From JBOEGW01 sp050633625 (GTDB lineage: Bacteria > Pseudomonadota > Alphaproteobacteria > Rhodobacterales > Rhodobacteraceae), in NCBI GenBank assembly GCA_050633625.1, contig JBOEGW010000001.1:124001-188000 (forward strand): a stretch of 64,000 nucleotides of DNA. The letters are read 5' to 3'. Each line of letters begins with the position of its first letter. The stretch's first letter is position 1. Of this stretch, positions 34,830 through 43,207 are shown one piece after another. Both the position numbers and the translations under genes were made by a program. The notes under the pieces are model-generated. The model was not told the DNA's origin. It was given only the letters and a program-made list of their open reading frames with translations, and searched no databases.

Positions 34830-35126
34830 TCACCTGTTCGCGTCAATCCAACGCGACATCATTCCGGCGCTCTTGAAACATTCATCAGGAATCGCGCGGC
34901 GTTTCATGCGCGCGAGTTTTTCGGCAAAAGCAACTTGGCGTGAGGTGGCCCCAACATGGCCGCCGCTGGCCGTTTTGTTGTGATCAATCCACCGCGACAA
35001 AGCGCGCCGGTCCGCAAGGCTTGCATGTGGGATCGCCAAATCCAGCCGCCGCGCAATCGCGCGGGCATAGCCGAGCTGCTTCTCGGTTGGGGGCAGGGGG
35101 CCGATGGGTTGTCCGTTGTCATACAT
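34830..35126 (-). CDS. Small two-repeat protein under an SOS box
   Basis: The 98-residue protein has no known name to me. The ATG at 35126 was chosen because it follows GGGAGA by 8 nt. It consists of two copies of a motif spaced exactly 47 residues apart, without gaps. Copy 1 (residues 14-50) runs from TEKQLGYARAIAR to ALSRWIDHNK; copy 2 (61-97) runs from TSRQVAFAEKLAR to MMSRWIDANR. Shared positions include T, Q, A, a central P (33 and 80) and S-R-W-I-D-x-N. The protein is basic with no signal peptide or membrane segment. Similar short modules occur, as I recall, at the tails of some topoisomerase-like proteins, so nucleic acid binding is a guess. A perfect GTTC-N7-GTTC box precedes it. Confidence 0.8.
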   Translation of the reverse strand: MYDNGQPIGPLPPTEKQLGYARAIARRLDLAIPHASLADRRALSRWIDHNKTASGGHVGATSRQVAFAEKLARMKRRAIPDECFKSAGMMSRWIDANR

Positions 35127-35153
35127 GGTTTGTTCTCCCGCTTGAGCGAATGA

Positions 35154-35168
35154 GAACATACATAGAAC
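35154..35168 (-). promoter_or_regulatory. LexA-type SOS box, GTTC-N7-GTTC
   Basis: The minus strand reads GTTCTATGTATGTTC, an exact fit to the alphaproteobacterial LexA operator. It ends 27 bp before the start codon of the 98-residue gene. A candidate promoter has TTGATT at 35182-35187, a 17-bp spacer, and TATGTA as the -10, which falls inside the box, so LexA binding would block polymerase. Confidence 0.82.
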
Positions 35169-35232
35169 ATTAACGGGTGTTAATCAAGCCCCTCCGCATA
35201 TGCGTCATACACGTAAGGGGTTTGACGGTGTT

Positions 35233-36630
35233 CTACCCGAGAACATCCGTCAACGCACCGTCCACCGCCTGCGTGATTTCGTCGATTTGCGGCGCTGTCA
35301 CGATCAAGGCGGGCGAGAAACACAATACGTTGTTGCGCGCGGGCACCGAACGGTTGGTTGCGCCGATGATGACGCCGCGCGCGGCGCAGCCCGCAACGAT
35401 GGCGGCGATCAAAGCCTCGCTCAGAGGGGTCTTGGTTGTGCGATCTGACACAAGTTCGATCCCCTGAAACAAGCCAATGCCGCGGACATCGCCAATGCAT
35501 TGGTGTTTTTGCGCGAGGGCTTGCAGGTTTGTCATGAGCCGCGCGCCCATCAAGGCGGTATTGTTCAGCATTTCCTCATCCTCAATGATGCGCATGTTCT
35601 CAAGCGCCGCCGCCGGGCCTGCCGTACAGCCGCCAAAGGTGGAAATATCGCGAAAATGATTGAGCGGATCGCTGGGATCGTCTTTGAACATGTCAAACAC
35701 CGACTCCGAGGTGACGCAAATCGCAATCGCTGCGTACCCCGAGGCCACGCCCTTCGCCATTGTCACAAAATCCGGTTCAATCCCGTAGTGCTGGTAGCCA
35801 AACCACGCATCACCCGTGCGCCCCATGCCACAGACCACCTCGTCAATATGCAGCAAAATGTCGTATGTCCGACAAATCTCCTGCACGCGCGGCCAATAGC
35901 CCGGTGGCGGCGTGATCACCCCGCCGCCCGCCGTGACCGGCTCAAGACAAAGCGCCCCCACGGTGTCAGGGCCTTCGCGCAAAATCACGTCTTCAATGAG
36001 GTTCGCCGCCGCAATCCCGAAGGCCTCGCCGGACAAATGGCCAAGGCCCAACTCCTCCTTGCGATATTCCATGCAATGCGGCACGCGAATGAAATCGGGC
36101 GCGAAGGGGCCGTATTGCTCATTTCGCTCGTCCTGGCCACCCGCAGACATCGTGCCGATCGTGCCGCCATGATAGTCGCGGTCCCGATACAGGATTTTGG
36201 TTTTCTTACCGCCATACAGTTTATGGGCGATTTGGCGCACCATTTTGAAGGCCTTCTCATTCGCCTCTGAGCCGGAATTACAGTAATACACCCGCGACAT
36301 GCCCGGCATTTTCTCGATCAGTTTTTCGGCAAATAAGGCGCCGGGCACCGTCCCGGCCGCGCCGGCGAAGTAGTTGAGTTTGACAAGTTGCTCGCTGATG
36401 GCTTCGGCAATTTCGCGCCGCCCATAGCCGACATTCACAGTCCAAACGCCACCCGAAACAGCGTCGAGATATTGCTTGCCGTTTTGATCCCAAACATGGA
36501 TGCCCTTGCCCTCTACGATGACCCGAGGTTCGCCGCTTTCGAAGGGCTTGTGTTGGGTCAAATGGTGCCAGACATGAGCGCGATCCGCGGCAACCACGTG
36601 GGAAATATCATTGTCGGTACGCGCGTCCAT
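35233..36630 (-). CDS. tpa: Class III aminotransferase, taurine:pyruvate aminotransferase type
   Basis: The 465-residue PLP enzyme starts at 36630 (DARTDNDISHVVAADRAHVW). Features are YLDAVSGGVWTVNVGYGRRE, SRVYYCNSGSEANEKAFKM, ILYRDRDYHGGTIGTMSAGG, LLHIDEVVCGMGRTGDAWFG (the PLP Asp region) and DFVTMAKGVASGYAAIAI with the Schiff-base Lys. The N-terminal AADRAHVWHHLTQHK and the TSGGVWTVNVGYG-like segment are those I associate with taurine:pyruvate aminotransferase, which yields sulfoacetaldehyde and alanine. Beta-alanine or other omega-amino acid substrates remain possible, and no xsc or taurine importer is in the window. Confidence 0.75.
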   Translation of the reverse strand: MDARTDNDISHVVAADRAHVWHHLTQHKPFESGEPRVIVEGKGIHVWDQNGKQYLDAVSGGVWTVNVGYGRREIAEAISEQLVKLNYFAGAAGTVPGALFAEKLIEKMPGMSRVYYCNSGSEANEKAFKMVRQIAHKLYGGKKTKILYRDRDYHGGTIGTMSAGGQDERNEQYGPFAPDFIRVPHCMEYRKEELGLGHLSGEAFGIAAANLIEDVILREGPDTVGALCLEPVTAGGGVITPPPGYWPRVQEICRTYDILLHIDEVVCGMGRTGDAWFGYQHYGIEPDFVTMAKGVASGYAAIAICVTSESVFDMFKDDPSDPLNHFRDISTFGGCTAGPAAALENMRIIEDEEMLNNTALMGARLMTNLQALAQKHQCIGDVRGIGLFQGIELVSDRTTKTPLSEALIAAIVAGCAARGVIIGATNRSVPARNNVLCFSPALIVTAPQIDEITQAVDGALTDVLG

Positions 36631-36755
36631 GTGCGGCTCCTTTGGGGGGGATTGGAATTTGATCAAATTTTGGCGCGCGCGCGCAGAAATTGCAATGGGC
36701 TTGCGCTCGCTGCGCAGGCGGGCATGGTAGGCGTGTCAATATGAAAGGCCCTGAG

Positions 36756-37139
36756 ATGACTGAGATTAAACCAGATGGTGATGTGATTTTGCGCGTGGCG
36801 CCGATGCCAGCGGACGTGAACATGTCAGGCGATATTTTCGGCGGCTGGGTCTTGAGCCAAATGGACGTGGCGGGCGGATTTTTGGCGGCGGAACGTGCAA
36901 AGGGGCGGGTGGCGACCGTGGCGATTGAGGCTATGAAATTTATCCGGCCTGTCAAAGTCGGGGATATGATGTGCATTTACGGTGATATTCACCGGGTCGG
37001 GCGCACCTCGATTGCTGTGAGCTTGGAAAGCTGGGTGATGCGCGGGCAGGGGGCGGAGACCGCCAAGGTCACGGAGGGCATTTTCACCTTTGTCGCTTTG
37101 GATGACAATGGCGATCCGCGTCCTGTGGACAACACCTAG
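36756..37139 (+). CDS. Acyl-CoA thioesterase, hotdog fold (YciA type)
   Basis: The 127-residue protein starts at 36756, 7 nt after GAAAGG; an ATG at 36741 is also in frame. The hotdog core shows ADVNMSGDIFGGWVLSQMDV, with the catalytic Asp in QMDVAGG, then VATVAIEAMKFIRPVKVGDM and VGRTSIAVSLESWVMR. YciA-type enzymes hydrolyse a broad range of acyl-CoAs in the cytoplasm. It lies divergently from the aminotransferase gene and 83 nt before the PAP2 gene. Confidence 0.88.
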   Translation: MTEIKPDGDVILRVAPMPADVNMSGDIFGGWVLSQMDVAGGFLAAERAKGRVATVAIEAMKFIRPVKVGDMMCIYGDIHRVGRTSIAVSLESWVMRGQGAETAKVTEGIFTFVALDDNGDPRPVDNT

Positions 37140-37222
37140 CCGCAAAATGGTGAGGCAGGATTGATCGGCGCGGGGTGCGAGCGCTATTGCGGTTTCGTGA
37201 GATCCCTAGAAAGCAGCCCCCA

Positions 37223-38251
37223 ATGCCCCGTTTCTGTCATAGCCTTTTGAGATTTTGCCCAGCGCAGGTCGCCCTCTTTGTCATGGTTGTCTTGGCGTGG
37301 ATCGCGCAGCCCGCGCGCGCCAATAGTTTTTGGACAATGGGGGATGTGGTGCCGAGTTTTCATGGCGGCTCTTACATGGACGGGCTTGAGCCTGAGTTTT
37401 TCACCCCAATCAATGAGAACCACTGGCAGATGGCGGGCAGGGTGTTGCGCACGTCAACGGGTGGGTTCAACGATATCGTTGGCGAAATCGCTGAAATCGG
37501 CACATTTCCCTTTCGTGAACCTGTGCTTTTCGCGGGGGCGGCGATTGGTGTCGGGCTTTTGATGAGCCAGGATGAACGGCTCACAACGTGGTATCAGGAT
37601 GACCTTGAGCCTGCCTTTAAGGGGTTTGATCTTCCGTCGATTTACCAACCTCTCAACAGCACATTTTCTATTGAAGATCAGTACCTTCTGTTGGGGATCG
37701 CTGGCACATATGGCTACGGTGTTCTGGCAAAGGATGAACGCGCACAGATCGCGGCAACCCTGTCGATCAAGGCGATGGCCTATTCGGTTTTGACGACGCA
37801 ACTGTTCCTGAAGCCCGCCTTTGGCCGTGTGCGCCCGGTGCCGAACCTGTCGACCTTTGCGGGCAGCGAAGCCGATGCCAACGGGAACGGTTTCACGACA
37901 AATCCTTATTTGTTTGGTCAAACAACTGGCATCCACATTGGTCAGGTCCGCTGGGGGACGTCATTTCCGAGCTATCATTTCACCGAGTTTTTCGCTGTCG
38001 CACGGGTCTATTCCGGCGTGTATGACAACAGTTGGGTGCCCTATGTGGCGGCTGGGCTGCTGACATTTTCCAATATGCGCGCCCATAATCACTGGTTTTC
38101 GGACATGGCGGCAGGCGCCCTTGTGGGCACCGTGATTGGGCAGGTCGTTCTCAACGGATATGCCGACCGGCGCGACCGGGGCTTTGACACAATGTTCATG
38201 CCCTCGGTCAGCTCAAAAGGCGTCAGCGCCCAGTTTACCATGACGTTTTGA
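37223..38251 (+). CDS. Exported PAP2-family phosphatase
   Basis: The 342-residue protein has an N-terminal signal peptide (hydrophobic stretch VALFVMVVLAWIAQPARA, cut before NSFW). The three phosphatase motifs are present: KPAFGRVRP, SFPSYHF and AHNHWFSDMAAGA. These correspond to K-x6-R-P, P-S-x-H and the final H-x3-D. The N-terminal 130 residues before the catalytic region are additional. Substrates may be lipid phosphates or undecaprenyl pyrophosphate, acting in the periplasm or outer membrane. The start at 37223 is preferred because it gives a clean signal peptide. Confidence 0.82.
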   Translation: MPRFCHSLLRFCPAQVALFVMVVLAWIAQPARANSFWTMGDVVPSFHGGSYMDGLEPEFFTPINENHWQMAGRVLRTSTGGFNDIVGEIAEIGTFPFREPVLFAGAAIGVGLLMSQDERLTTWYQDDLEPAFKGFDLPSIYQPLNSTFSIEDQYLLLGIAGTYGYGVLAKDERAQIAATLSIKAMAYSVLTTQLFLKPAFGRVRPVPNLSTFAGSEADANGNGFTTNPYLFGQTTGIHIGQVRWGTSFPSYHFTEFFAVARVYSGVYDNSWVPYVAAGLLTFSNMRAHNHWFSDMAAGALVGTVIGQVVLNGYADRRDRGFDTMFMPSVSSKGVSAQFTMTF

Positions 38252-38377
38252 GTCCTAAATGGAAACTGGAAGCCTTATCGCTTTGATCAGAACATCAGCC
38301 TTGGGAATGTCATTCGCGGGTTAACCTTTATGACTGCCCAATTCTTTTGCTTCTGCGTGAAAGAGCAGTGGGCGAAC

Positions 38378-38974
38378 CTACTTTAATTCCTTTAATTCTG
38401 TGCCAATCATTCTCACGTCGCTATGAAGAATCTTGCTTGTATTGTTATTGATTTGCTTTTCTGAGTAGGTCCTTTGGGAAGTGAGATCGTAGAAAAAGAA
38501 CTGTGCGTTGGCCATATTGGATGAATGAAACGCTTGTCGCATCAAATGACAAGCCACGGCACCATACCTCTGTGTCATTTCCGGTTTTTGGGTTGCCCAT
38601 GTCGCGTAGACTTGGCGAACGCCAGATTTTTCAATCTCAAACAATGGCGAGACTTTCACAGCGATCTCATGCTGTTTGAACTTAACCATGCCATTAGCAT
38701 CTGTTCTTTGCAGGCTCGTTTTTGAGCCAAATTTCTCAATGAAAGAATTAAATGCAGAAGTGTTGTTTTTACGTTTATGCGATTGGGTGGGTTCATCAAG
38801 AATTAGTTCCGCTTCATCCACTTTCTTGGTCTCTATATACCTCGCTACCGCCCTGTTGAACGGGTTATAGTAGTCATGGCCGGTGCCTTCGATCTTCTTT
38901 TGAAGTTCGGAAATCCTACTTCCGGTGTCCAGTAAGCACACCTTAATGAATGACGGTAGGGAAAATACTTCCAT
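38378..38974 (-). CDS. AT-rich hypothetical protein, possible transferred gene
   Basis: The 198-residue protein is not recognised. The ATG at 38974 follows CGGAGG by 9 nt, which supports the gene. The sequence is soluble, with no signal peptide, beginning EVFSLPSFIKVCLLDTGSRI and rich in K, N, Q and S. KKIEGTGHDYYNPFNRAVAR and AFHSSNMANAQFFFYDLTSQ are visible. The C-terminal half is lysine- and glutamate-rich. Codon and base use are clearly more AT-rich than in the neighbouring PAP2 and ettA genes. It stands alone between a terminator and the PAP2 gene, suggesting a single inserted gene. Confidence 0.7.
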   Translation of the reverse strand: MEVFSLPSFIKVCLLDTGSRISELQKKIEGTGHDYYNPFNRAVARYIETKKVDEAELILDEPTQSHKRKNNTSAFNSFIEKFGSKTSLQRTDANGMVKFKQHEIAVKVSPLFEIEKSGVRQVYATWATQKPEMTQRYGAVACHLMRQAFHSSNMANAQFFFYDLTSQRTYSEKQINNNTSKILHSDVRMIGTELKELK

Positions 38975-39042
38975 AAAAGGTGCCTCCGGTTCGTGTGTAT
39001 ACGATATATTTATGTATAGTTTTTTCCGTTTCAAGTTCAATA
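38975..39042 (-). promoter_or_regulatory. Likely promoter of the AT-rich orphan gene
   Basis: The AT-rich stretch contains, on the minus strand, TTGAAC and TTGAAA boxes followed by TATACATAAATAT, with the ribosome site CGGAGG at the end. The exact -35/-10 pair cannot be fixed. It directly follows the ettA terminator, so the gene is probably transcribed on its own. Confidence 0.45.
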
Positions 39043-39074
39043 AAACAAGGGCGACCATTTGGCCGCCCTTGTTT
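39038..39074 (-). terminator. Intrinsic terminator of ettA
   Basis: An 11-bp stem (39043-39053 with 39064-39074) has the loop ACCATTTGGC as read on the plus strand. Read on the minus strand, after the ettA stop, the stem ends in TTTTATT. The hairpin lies 19 nt past the ettA stop codon. Confidence 0.8.
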
Positions 39075-39092
39075 GACGTATGACCTCGCGGG

Positions 39093-40748
39093 TTACCGCG
39101 TGAACTTTTTGTACTTCAATCGCTTAGGCTCAAGCGCATCTGGGCCGAGGCGGCGTTTTTTGTCTTCTTCGTAGTCCTCGAAGTTGCCTTCGAACCACTC
39201 CACATGGGCCTCGCCCTCAAAGGCTAGAATATGCGTGCAAATCCGGTCGAGGAAGAAGCGGTCGTGCGAGATCACCACGGCGCAGCCAGCGAAATCTACC
39301 AGCGCATCTTCGAGCGCGCGCAGGGTTTCCACGTCCAAATCATTGGTCGGCTCATCGAGCAAAATCACGTTGCCGCCAGATTTGAGCAGCTTGGCCATAT
39401 GTACGCGGTTGCGTTCCCCGCCCGACAGAAGCCCGACTTTTTTCTGCTGATCGCCACCCTTGAAATTGAACGAGCCACAATAGGCGCGGCTATTCACTTG
39501 CGCGTCGCCAAGGTCGATGATTTCCGCGCCGCCGGAGATTTCCTCCCAGACAGTCGCGCCTTCGGCCAATGTGTCGCGCGATTGATCGACATAGGCCAGT
39601 TTGACAGTATCGCCCAATTCAACAGTCCCGGCGTCCGGTTGTTCTTGTCCCGTCATCATCTTGAACAGGGTCGATTTCCCGGCGCCGTTGGGACCGATCA
39701 CGCCGACAATCGCGCCGGGTGGGATCGAGAAGGTGAGGTCTTCAATCAACAGCTTGTCGCCCATGGCTTTCTTGAGGCCCTCGACCTCAAACACCTTCGC
39801 CCCAAGTCGCGGGCCGCGCGGAATAACGATCTGCGCATTGGTGATTTTTTCGCGCTCCGATTGGTCCGCCATTTCGTTGTAGGCGTTGATCCGGGCTTTT
39901 TGCTTGGCTTGGCGCGCCTTGGCCCCCTGGCGCATCCAGTCCAGCTCGCGTTGCAGGGTTTTCTGGCGTGTTTTGTCTTCTTTGGCCTCTTTCTCAAGGC
40001 GTTTCGCCTTTTGCTCAAGCCAAGAAGAATAATTGCCCTCATAGGGAATTCCGCGCCCGCGATCCAGCTCCAGAATCCAGCCGGTGATATCGTCGAGGAA
40101 ATAGCGATCGTGGGTCACGATCAGGATTGTACCTTTGTATTCAATGAGATGCTGTTGCAGCCATGCGATCGTTTCCGCGTCCAAGTGGTTGGTCGGCTCA
40201 TCGAGCAGCAACATATCAGGCGCTTCGAGCAGCAGTTTACAAAGCGCCACACGGCGACGCTCCCCGCCCGAAAGATCCTTCACAATCGCATCGTCAGGCG
40301 GGCACCGCAGCGCCTCCATCGACACATCTACCTGCGCATCCAAATCCCAAAGGTTTTGACTGTCGATTTCGTCTTGAAGGGTTGCCATTTCCTCGGCGGT
40401 TTCATCCGAGTAGTTCATCGCCAATTCGTTGTAGCGATCCAGAATGTCCTTTTTGGCTTTCACGCCAAGCATCACGTTTTCGCGCACCGTCAGCTCGTCC
40501 GCCAGCTCAGGCTCTTGGCTCAGGTAGCCAACTTTTGCCCCCTCAGCCGCCCAGGCCTCGCCGGTGAAATCCTTGTCCATTCCGGCCATGATCTTCATCA
40601 AGGTCGATTTCCCGGCGCCGTTGACCCCGACAACGCCGATTTTGACACCGGGCAGGAAGTTGAGCCGGATGTTTTCAAACACCTTCTTGCCACCCGGATA
40701 GGTTTTGGACACCCCGTCCATGAAGTAGACGAATTGATTGGCTGCCAT
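39093..40748 (-). CDS. ettA: Energy-dependent translational throttle protein EttA (ABC-F)
   Basis: The 551-residue protein has two ABC domains and no membrane segments. Domain 1 has GVVGVNGAGKSTLMKIMAG, LSGGERRRVALCKLLLEAP and LLLDEPTNHLDAETIAWLQ. Domain 2 has GVIGPNGAGKSTLFKMMTG, GLLSGGERNRVHMAKLLKSG and VILLDEPTNDLDVETLRALE. The linker (about residues 240-320) is highly charged, as in ABC-F proteins. It binds the ribosomal E site and couples translation to the ATP/ADP ratio. The N-terminus AANQFVYFMDGVSKTYPGGK is typical of EttA. Confidence 0.95.
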   Translation of the reverse strand: MAANQFVYFMDGVSKTYPGGKKVFENIRLNFLPGVKIGVVGVNGAGKSTLMKIMAGMDKDFTGEAWAAEGAKVGYLSQEPELADELTVRENVMLGVKAKKDILDRYNELAMNYSDETAEEMATLQDEIDSQNLWDLDAQVDVSMEALRCPPDDAIVKDLSGGERRRVALCKLLLEAPDMLLLDEPTNHLDAETIAWLQQHLIEYKGTILIVTHDRYFLDDITGWILELDRGRGIPYEGNYSSWLEQKAKRLEKEAKEDKTRQKTLQRELDWMRQGAKARQAKQKARINAYNEMADQSEREKITNAQIVIPRGPRLGAKVFEVEGLKKAMGDKLLIEDLTFSIPPGAIVGVIGPNGAGKSTLFKMMTGQEQPDAGTVELGDTVKLAYVDQSRDTLAEGATVWEEISGGAEIIDLGDAQVNSRAYCGSFNFKGGDQQKKVGLLSGGERNRVHMAKLLKSGGNVILLDEPTNDLDVETLRALEDALVDFAGCAVVISHDRFFLDRICTHILAFEGEAHVEWFEGNFEDYEEDKKRRLGPDALEPKRLKYKKFTR

Positions 40749-40826
40749 GTGAATGCGCTCCGCTAATACCGTTTGCGCCTAGATAACGGCGCGCGGGGCG
40801 CGGGGCAATGGGGGACGGGAAAAGCG

Positions 40827-41369
40827 CTAGGGGGTGAGGCTGCGAATGTAGTGGCCGATATTGGGTTTTCCCGCCGCGTCCAGTTGCGGCCAAGACCTGT
40901 AGCCCGCATTGGCAAACAAGGCTTCGCTCGCTGTGTGCCCGCGCCAGATGCCAGTTGCGAAGACGCGCAGGCCCAGCTGCTGCGCGCCGGTTTCGCCAGC
41001 GTGAATCAACTTTGACCCAACGCCTTGGCGGCGAAAATCCGCGGCGACGGAGATGTCGTTGATAAAAAACACTGGAATGTTCCCTGCGGCGATTTCGACG
41101 GACCCAAGCAGATGCCCGGCGAATTCGCCCTCGTGATGGGCCACAAATGCGATGTGTTTGGAGGGTTTGGAGAATTTCTGAAACACCCCCGTGATACCAG
41201 AGGATCGTTTGAGGGCCTTGAGCCAGGGGGCGGCAAAAAGCACCCCGTCATAATTCTCAAACATGAGCTTGTGTTGTTCGTGGTTGAGCGCATGAAGCAG
41301 CTCGATCCCCGGCGCGTCTAGGGCCTTGGCCTTGCGGGTTGTGATGCGTGGGGCGGGGGGCGTGTTCAT
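40827..41369 (-). CDS. GNAT-family N-acetyltransferase (tandem paralogue A)
   Basis: The 180-residue protein starts at 41369, overlapping the next gene's stop as ATGA. The acetyl-CoA binding motif A is VAADFRRQGVGSKLIHAGET (Q/R-x-x-G-x-G/A pattern), preceded by FFINDISVA and GEFAGHLLGSVEI. It is related to the following gene: both have HALNHEQHKL/HALTHQEHKL, EFAGHLL, INDIS/IHDIS and ATGI(W/Y). The acceptor is unknown. Confidence 0.82.
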   Translation of the reverse strand: MNTPPAPRITTRKAKALDAPGIELLHALNHEQHKLMFENYDGVLFAAPWLKALKRSSGITGVFQKFSKPSKHIAFVAHHEGEFAGHLLGSVEIAAGNIPVFFINDISVAADFRRQGVGSKLIHAGETGAQQLGLRVFATGIWRGHTASEALFANAGYRSWPQLDAAGKPNIGHYIRSLTP

Positions 41370-41890
41370 GACCAAATGTCCTTAGCATAAATGCCGTTGC
41401 CCTTGATGTCATGGGGGTCGATGCTTGGTGCGTGGGTGAAACCTGCCTTCGCGAACAGACCTTCGCTTTGTATGTTGCCATAATATATCCCTGTGGCGAG
41501 GGTGCGCATGCCTTGTGTTTTTGCGATGTTCTCGGCGGCCTGTAGCAACCGCAGGCCATGACCCTGACCGCGATGATCGGGCGCGATTGAAATGTCATGG
41601 ATGAAATACAGTGATTGATCCTGCGGCGACATCGTTATGGACGCGAGCAAATGCCCGGCAAATTCGCGGCCATGCAAGGCGACAAGCGCTTGATACTTGG
41701 GGGGCGCAATCAAAGCGCGCAGCGCAGCATGTCTGCGTGTGAGCGCATCGGTCCAAAATGCATCAAAAACCTTGTCAGCATAGTCCTTGAAGCGCAATTT
41801 GTGTTCCTGATGGGTTAGCGCATGCAGGCAATGAATGAACACCGCGTCTTTGGCGCGCGCTTTACGAACTCGGTTGACTGGCATGTTCAT
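41366..41890 (-). CDS. GNAT-family N-acetyltransferase (tandem paralogue B)
   Basis: The 174-residue protein has motif A IAPDHRGQGHGLRLLQAAEN and the preceding strand SLYFIHDIS. It shares the pattern HAL-x-H-Q/E-x-H-K-L, EFAGHLL and ATGI with paralogue A, indicating a local duplication followed by divergence. Its ATG overlaps the stop of the third acetyltransferase gene. The substrate is unknown. Confidence 0.82.
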   Translation of the reverse strand: MNMPVNRVRKARAKDAVFIHCLHALTHQEHKLRFKDYADKVFDAFWTDALTRRHAALRALIAPPKYQALVALHGREFAGHLLASITMSPQDQSLYFIHDISIAPDHRGQGHGLRLLQAAENIAKTQGMRTLATGIYYGNIQSEGLFAKAGFTHAPSIDPHDIKGNGIYAKDIWS

Positions 41891-42366
41891 AAGTGTTTTT
41901 CAAAAAAATGATCCGGGTAGGGATCGTCATTGAAACGCTCGATCTCGTGCCACCCAAGGCGCGGATACATGGCGACCGCTTCGGGCAGGGCGGAGTTGGT
42001 GTCGAGGCGCAAGGTTCTCAGCCCCATGGCGCGGGCCTTGGTTTCCAATGTGGTCATGATCTGTTTGGCGACCCCATGTCCGCGAACCGATAGCGATACC
42101 CAGACCCGTTTCACTTCACCCCAGTCGCCATGACCCTTGAGGCCACCGCAGGCCACTGGGGTCTCGCCCCTATAGACGACGATAAACGCGCCGTTCGGGG
42201 TCATCATATCGGCCGCGGAAGGATCTGCTGAGAGATGCACCTCAAAGCCGCTGCGCAGCCGCGTTGCCAATTCCTCATAAAACTGCGTCAAGCAAGCCAC
42301 CGCGTCAGGGGCGCGCGGATCGACCTGTTTGAACGTGAAGTCAGAGGGAGAATGGGGCTGTGTCAT
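41887..42366 (-). CDS. GNAT-family N-acetyltransferase, third gene of the operon
   Basis: The 159-residue protein starts at 42366 (TQPHSPSDFTFKQVDPRAPD). Motif A is VWVSLSVRGHGVAKQIMTTL, and MGLRTLRLDTNSALPEAVAM follows, then MYPRLGWHEIERFNDDPYPD, typical of small-molecule or amino-acid acetyltransferases. It is not close to the two neighbouring paralogues. It is the first gene of the three-gene unit and is divergent from nadD. Confidence 0.84.
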   Translation of the reverse strand: MTQPHSPSDFTFKQVDPRAPDAVACLTQFYEELATRLRSGFEVHLSADPSAADMMTPNGAFIVVYRGETPVACGGLKGHGDWGEVKRVWVSLSVRGHGVAKQIMTTLETKARAMGLRTLRLDTNSALPEAVAMYPRLGWHEIERFNDDPYPDHFFEKHL

Positions 42367-42479
42367 GGTGGCTCTCGTTGTCTTTGCGCAGTGATGTTCG
42401 CGCAATTCTGCGCCTCGGTCCAGCGCTGGCGCGCGAAATTACGTTGACTTTTCAGGTGCTCACAGGCCAATCAAGCGCA

Positions 42480-43082
42480 ATGAGGCACAATATTCCATAT
42501 GCGCGGGCTGGTCAGGTCATTGGATTGCTGGGCGGATCGTTCGATCCCGCCCATGAAGGTCATGCGCATATTACCCGCGAGGCTCTCAAGCGTTTCGGGC
42601 TGGATCAGGTCTGGTGGATGGTGTCGCCGGGCAACCCGCTCAAGGCGCATGGCCCGCAACCGATTCTGGATCGGATCGCTTATGCGCAAGGGGTCATGAG
42701 GCATCCGCGCGTGAAAATCACGGATATCGAGTGCCACCTTGGCACGCGCTATACAGCGCAAACCCTTGATAAGCTGTTTCGTTTGTATCCCGGTGTGCGA
42801 TTTGTTTGGTTGATGGGCGCGGATAATCTGGCGGAGTTTCACCGTTGGGATCAATGGAAATGGATCATGAACGCCTTGCCCGTAGGGGTGATTGCGCGCC
42901 CCGGTCAGCGGGTTGCCGCGCGGATTTCACCGGCGGCGCGGATTTTTGGGGCGCGGCGTCTAAAAGGGCAAAACGCGCGGGGCTTGGCAAGTTTTGACGC
43001 GCCGATTTGGAGTTTGGTCAACGTGCCGATGTTGCCGCATTCCTCGTCTGAAATTCGCGCGCGTGGCGATTGGGCGGGATAA
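42480..43082 (+). CDS. nadD: Nicotinate-nucleotide adenylyltransferase NadD
   Basis: The 200-residue enzyme makes nicotinic acid adenine dinucleotide in NAD synthesis. It shows GLLGGSFDPAHEGHAHITRE with the nucleotidyltransferase (T/H)-x-G-H element, WWMVSPGNPLKAHGPQPILD, FVWLMGADNLAEFHRWDQWK, and the C-terminal SSSEIRARGDW. The start at 42480 places this motif near the N-terminus as usual. In many relatives it lies near rsfS and proA, but here it is followed by dacB. Confidence 0.93.
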   Translation: MRHNIPYARAGQVIGLLGGSFDPAHEGHAHITREALKRFGLDQVWWMVSPGNPLKAHGPQPILDRIAYAQGVMRHPRVKITDIECHLGTRYTAQTLDKLFRLYPGVRFVWLMGADNLAEFHRWDQWKWIMNALPVGVIARPGQRVAARISPAARIFGARRLKGQNARGLASFDAPIWSLVNVPMLPHSSSEIRARGDWAG

Positions 43083-43207
43083 CTGCGCGATTGTGAGGGC
43101 GGATGAGGCGGGCTTGTTCGCTGTCTTGCGGCAATGACCGCAAATCGCACAGTATTGTTTCCCAACAAGCCCTTGTCTGAGACGCCAACTCACGGTTAAC
43201 TCGCGCT

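Noticed and set aside
35132..35157. GTTCTC...GAGAAC as a second LexA site
   Set aside because: The spacing does not fit GTTC-N7-GTTC and the halves are inverted; only the box at 35154-35168 matches.
39231..40766. 511-codon open frame on the plus strand
   Set aside because: It is the full antisense of ettA, whose motifs are beyond doubt; long antisense frames are common at this GC content, and its product has no family features.
43083..43207. nadD-dacB gap checked for a small RNA or tRNA
   Set aside because: No tRNA-like arms, no terminator and no conserved motif could be seen.
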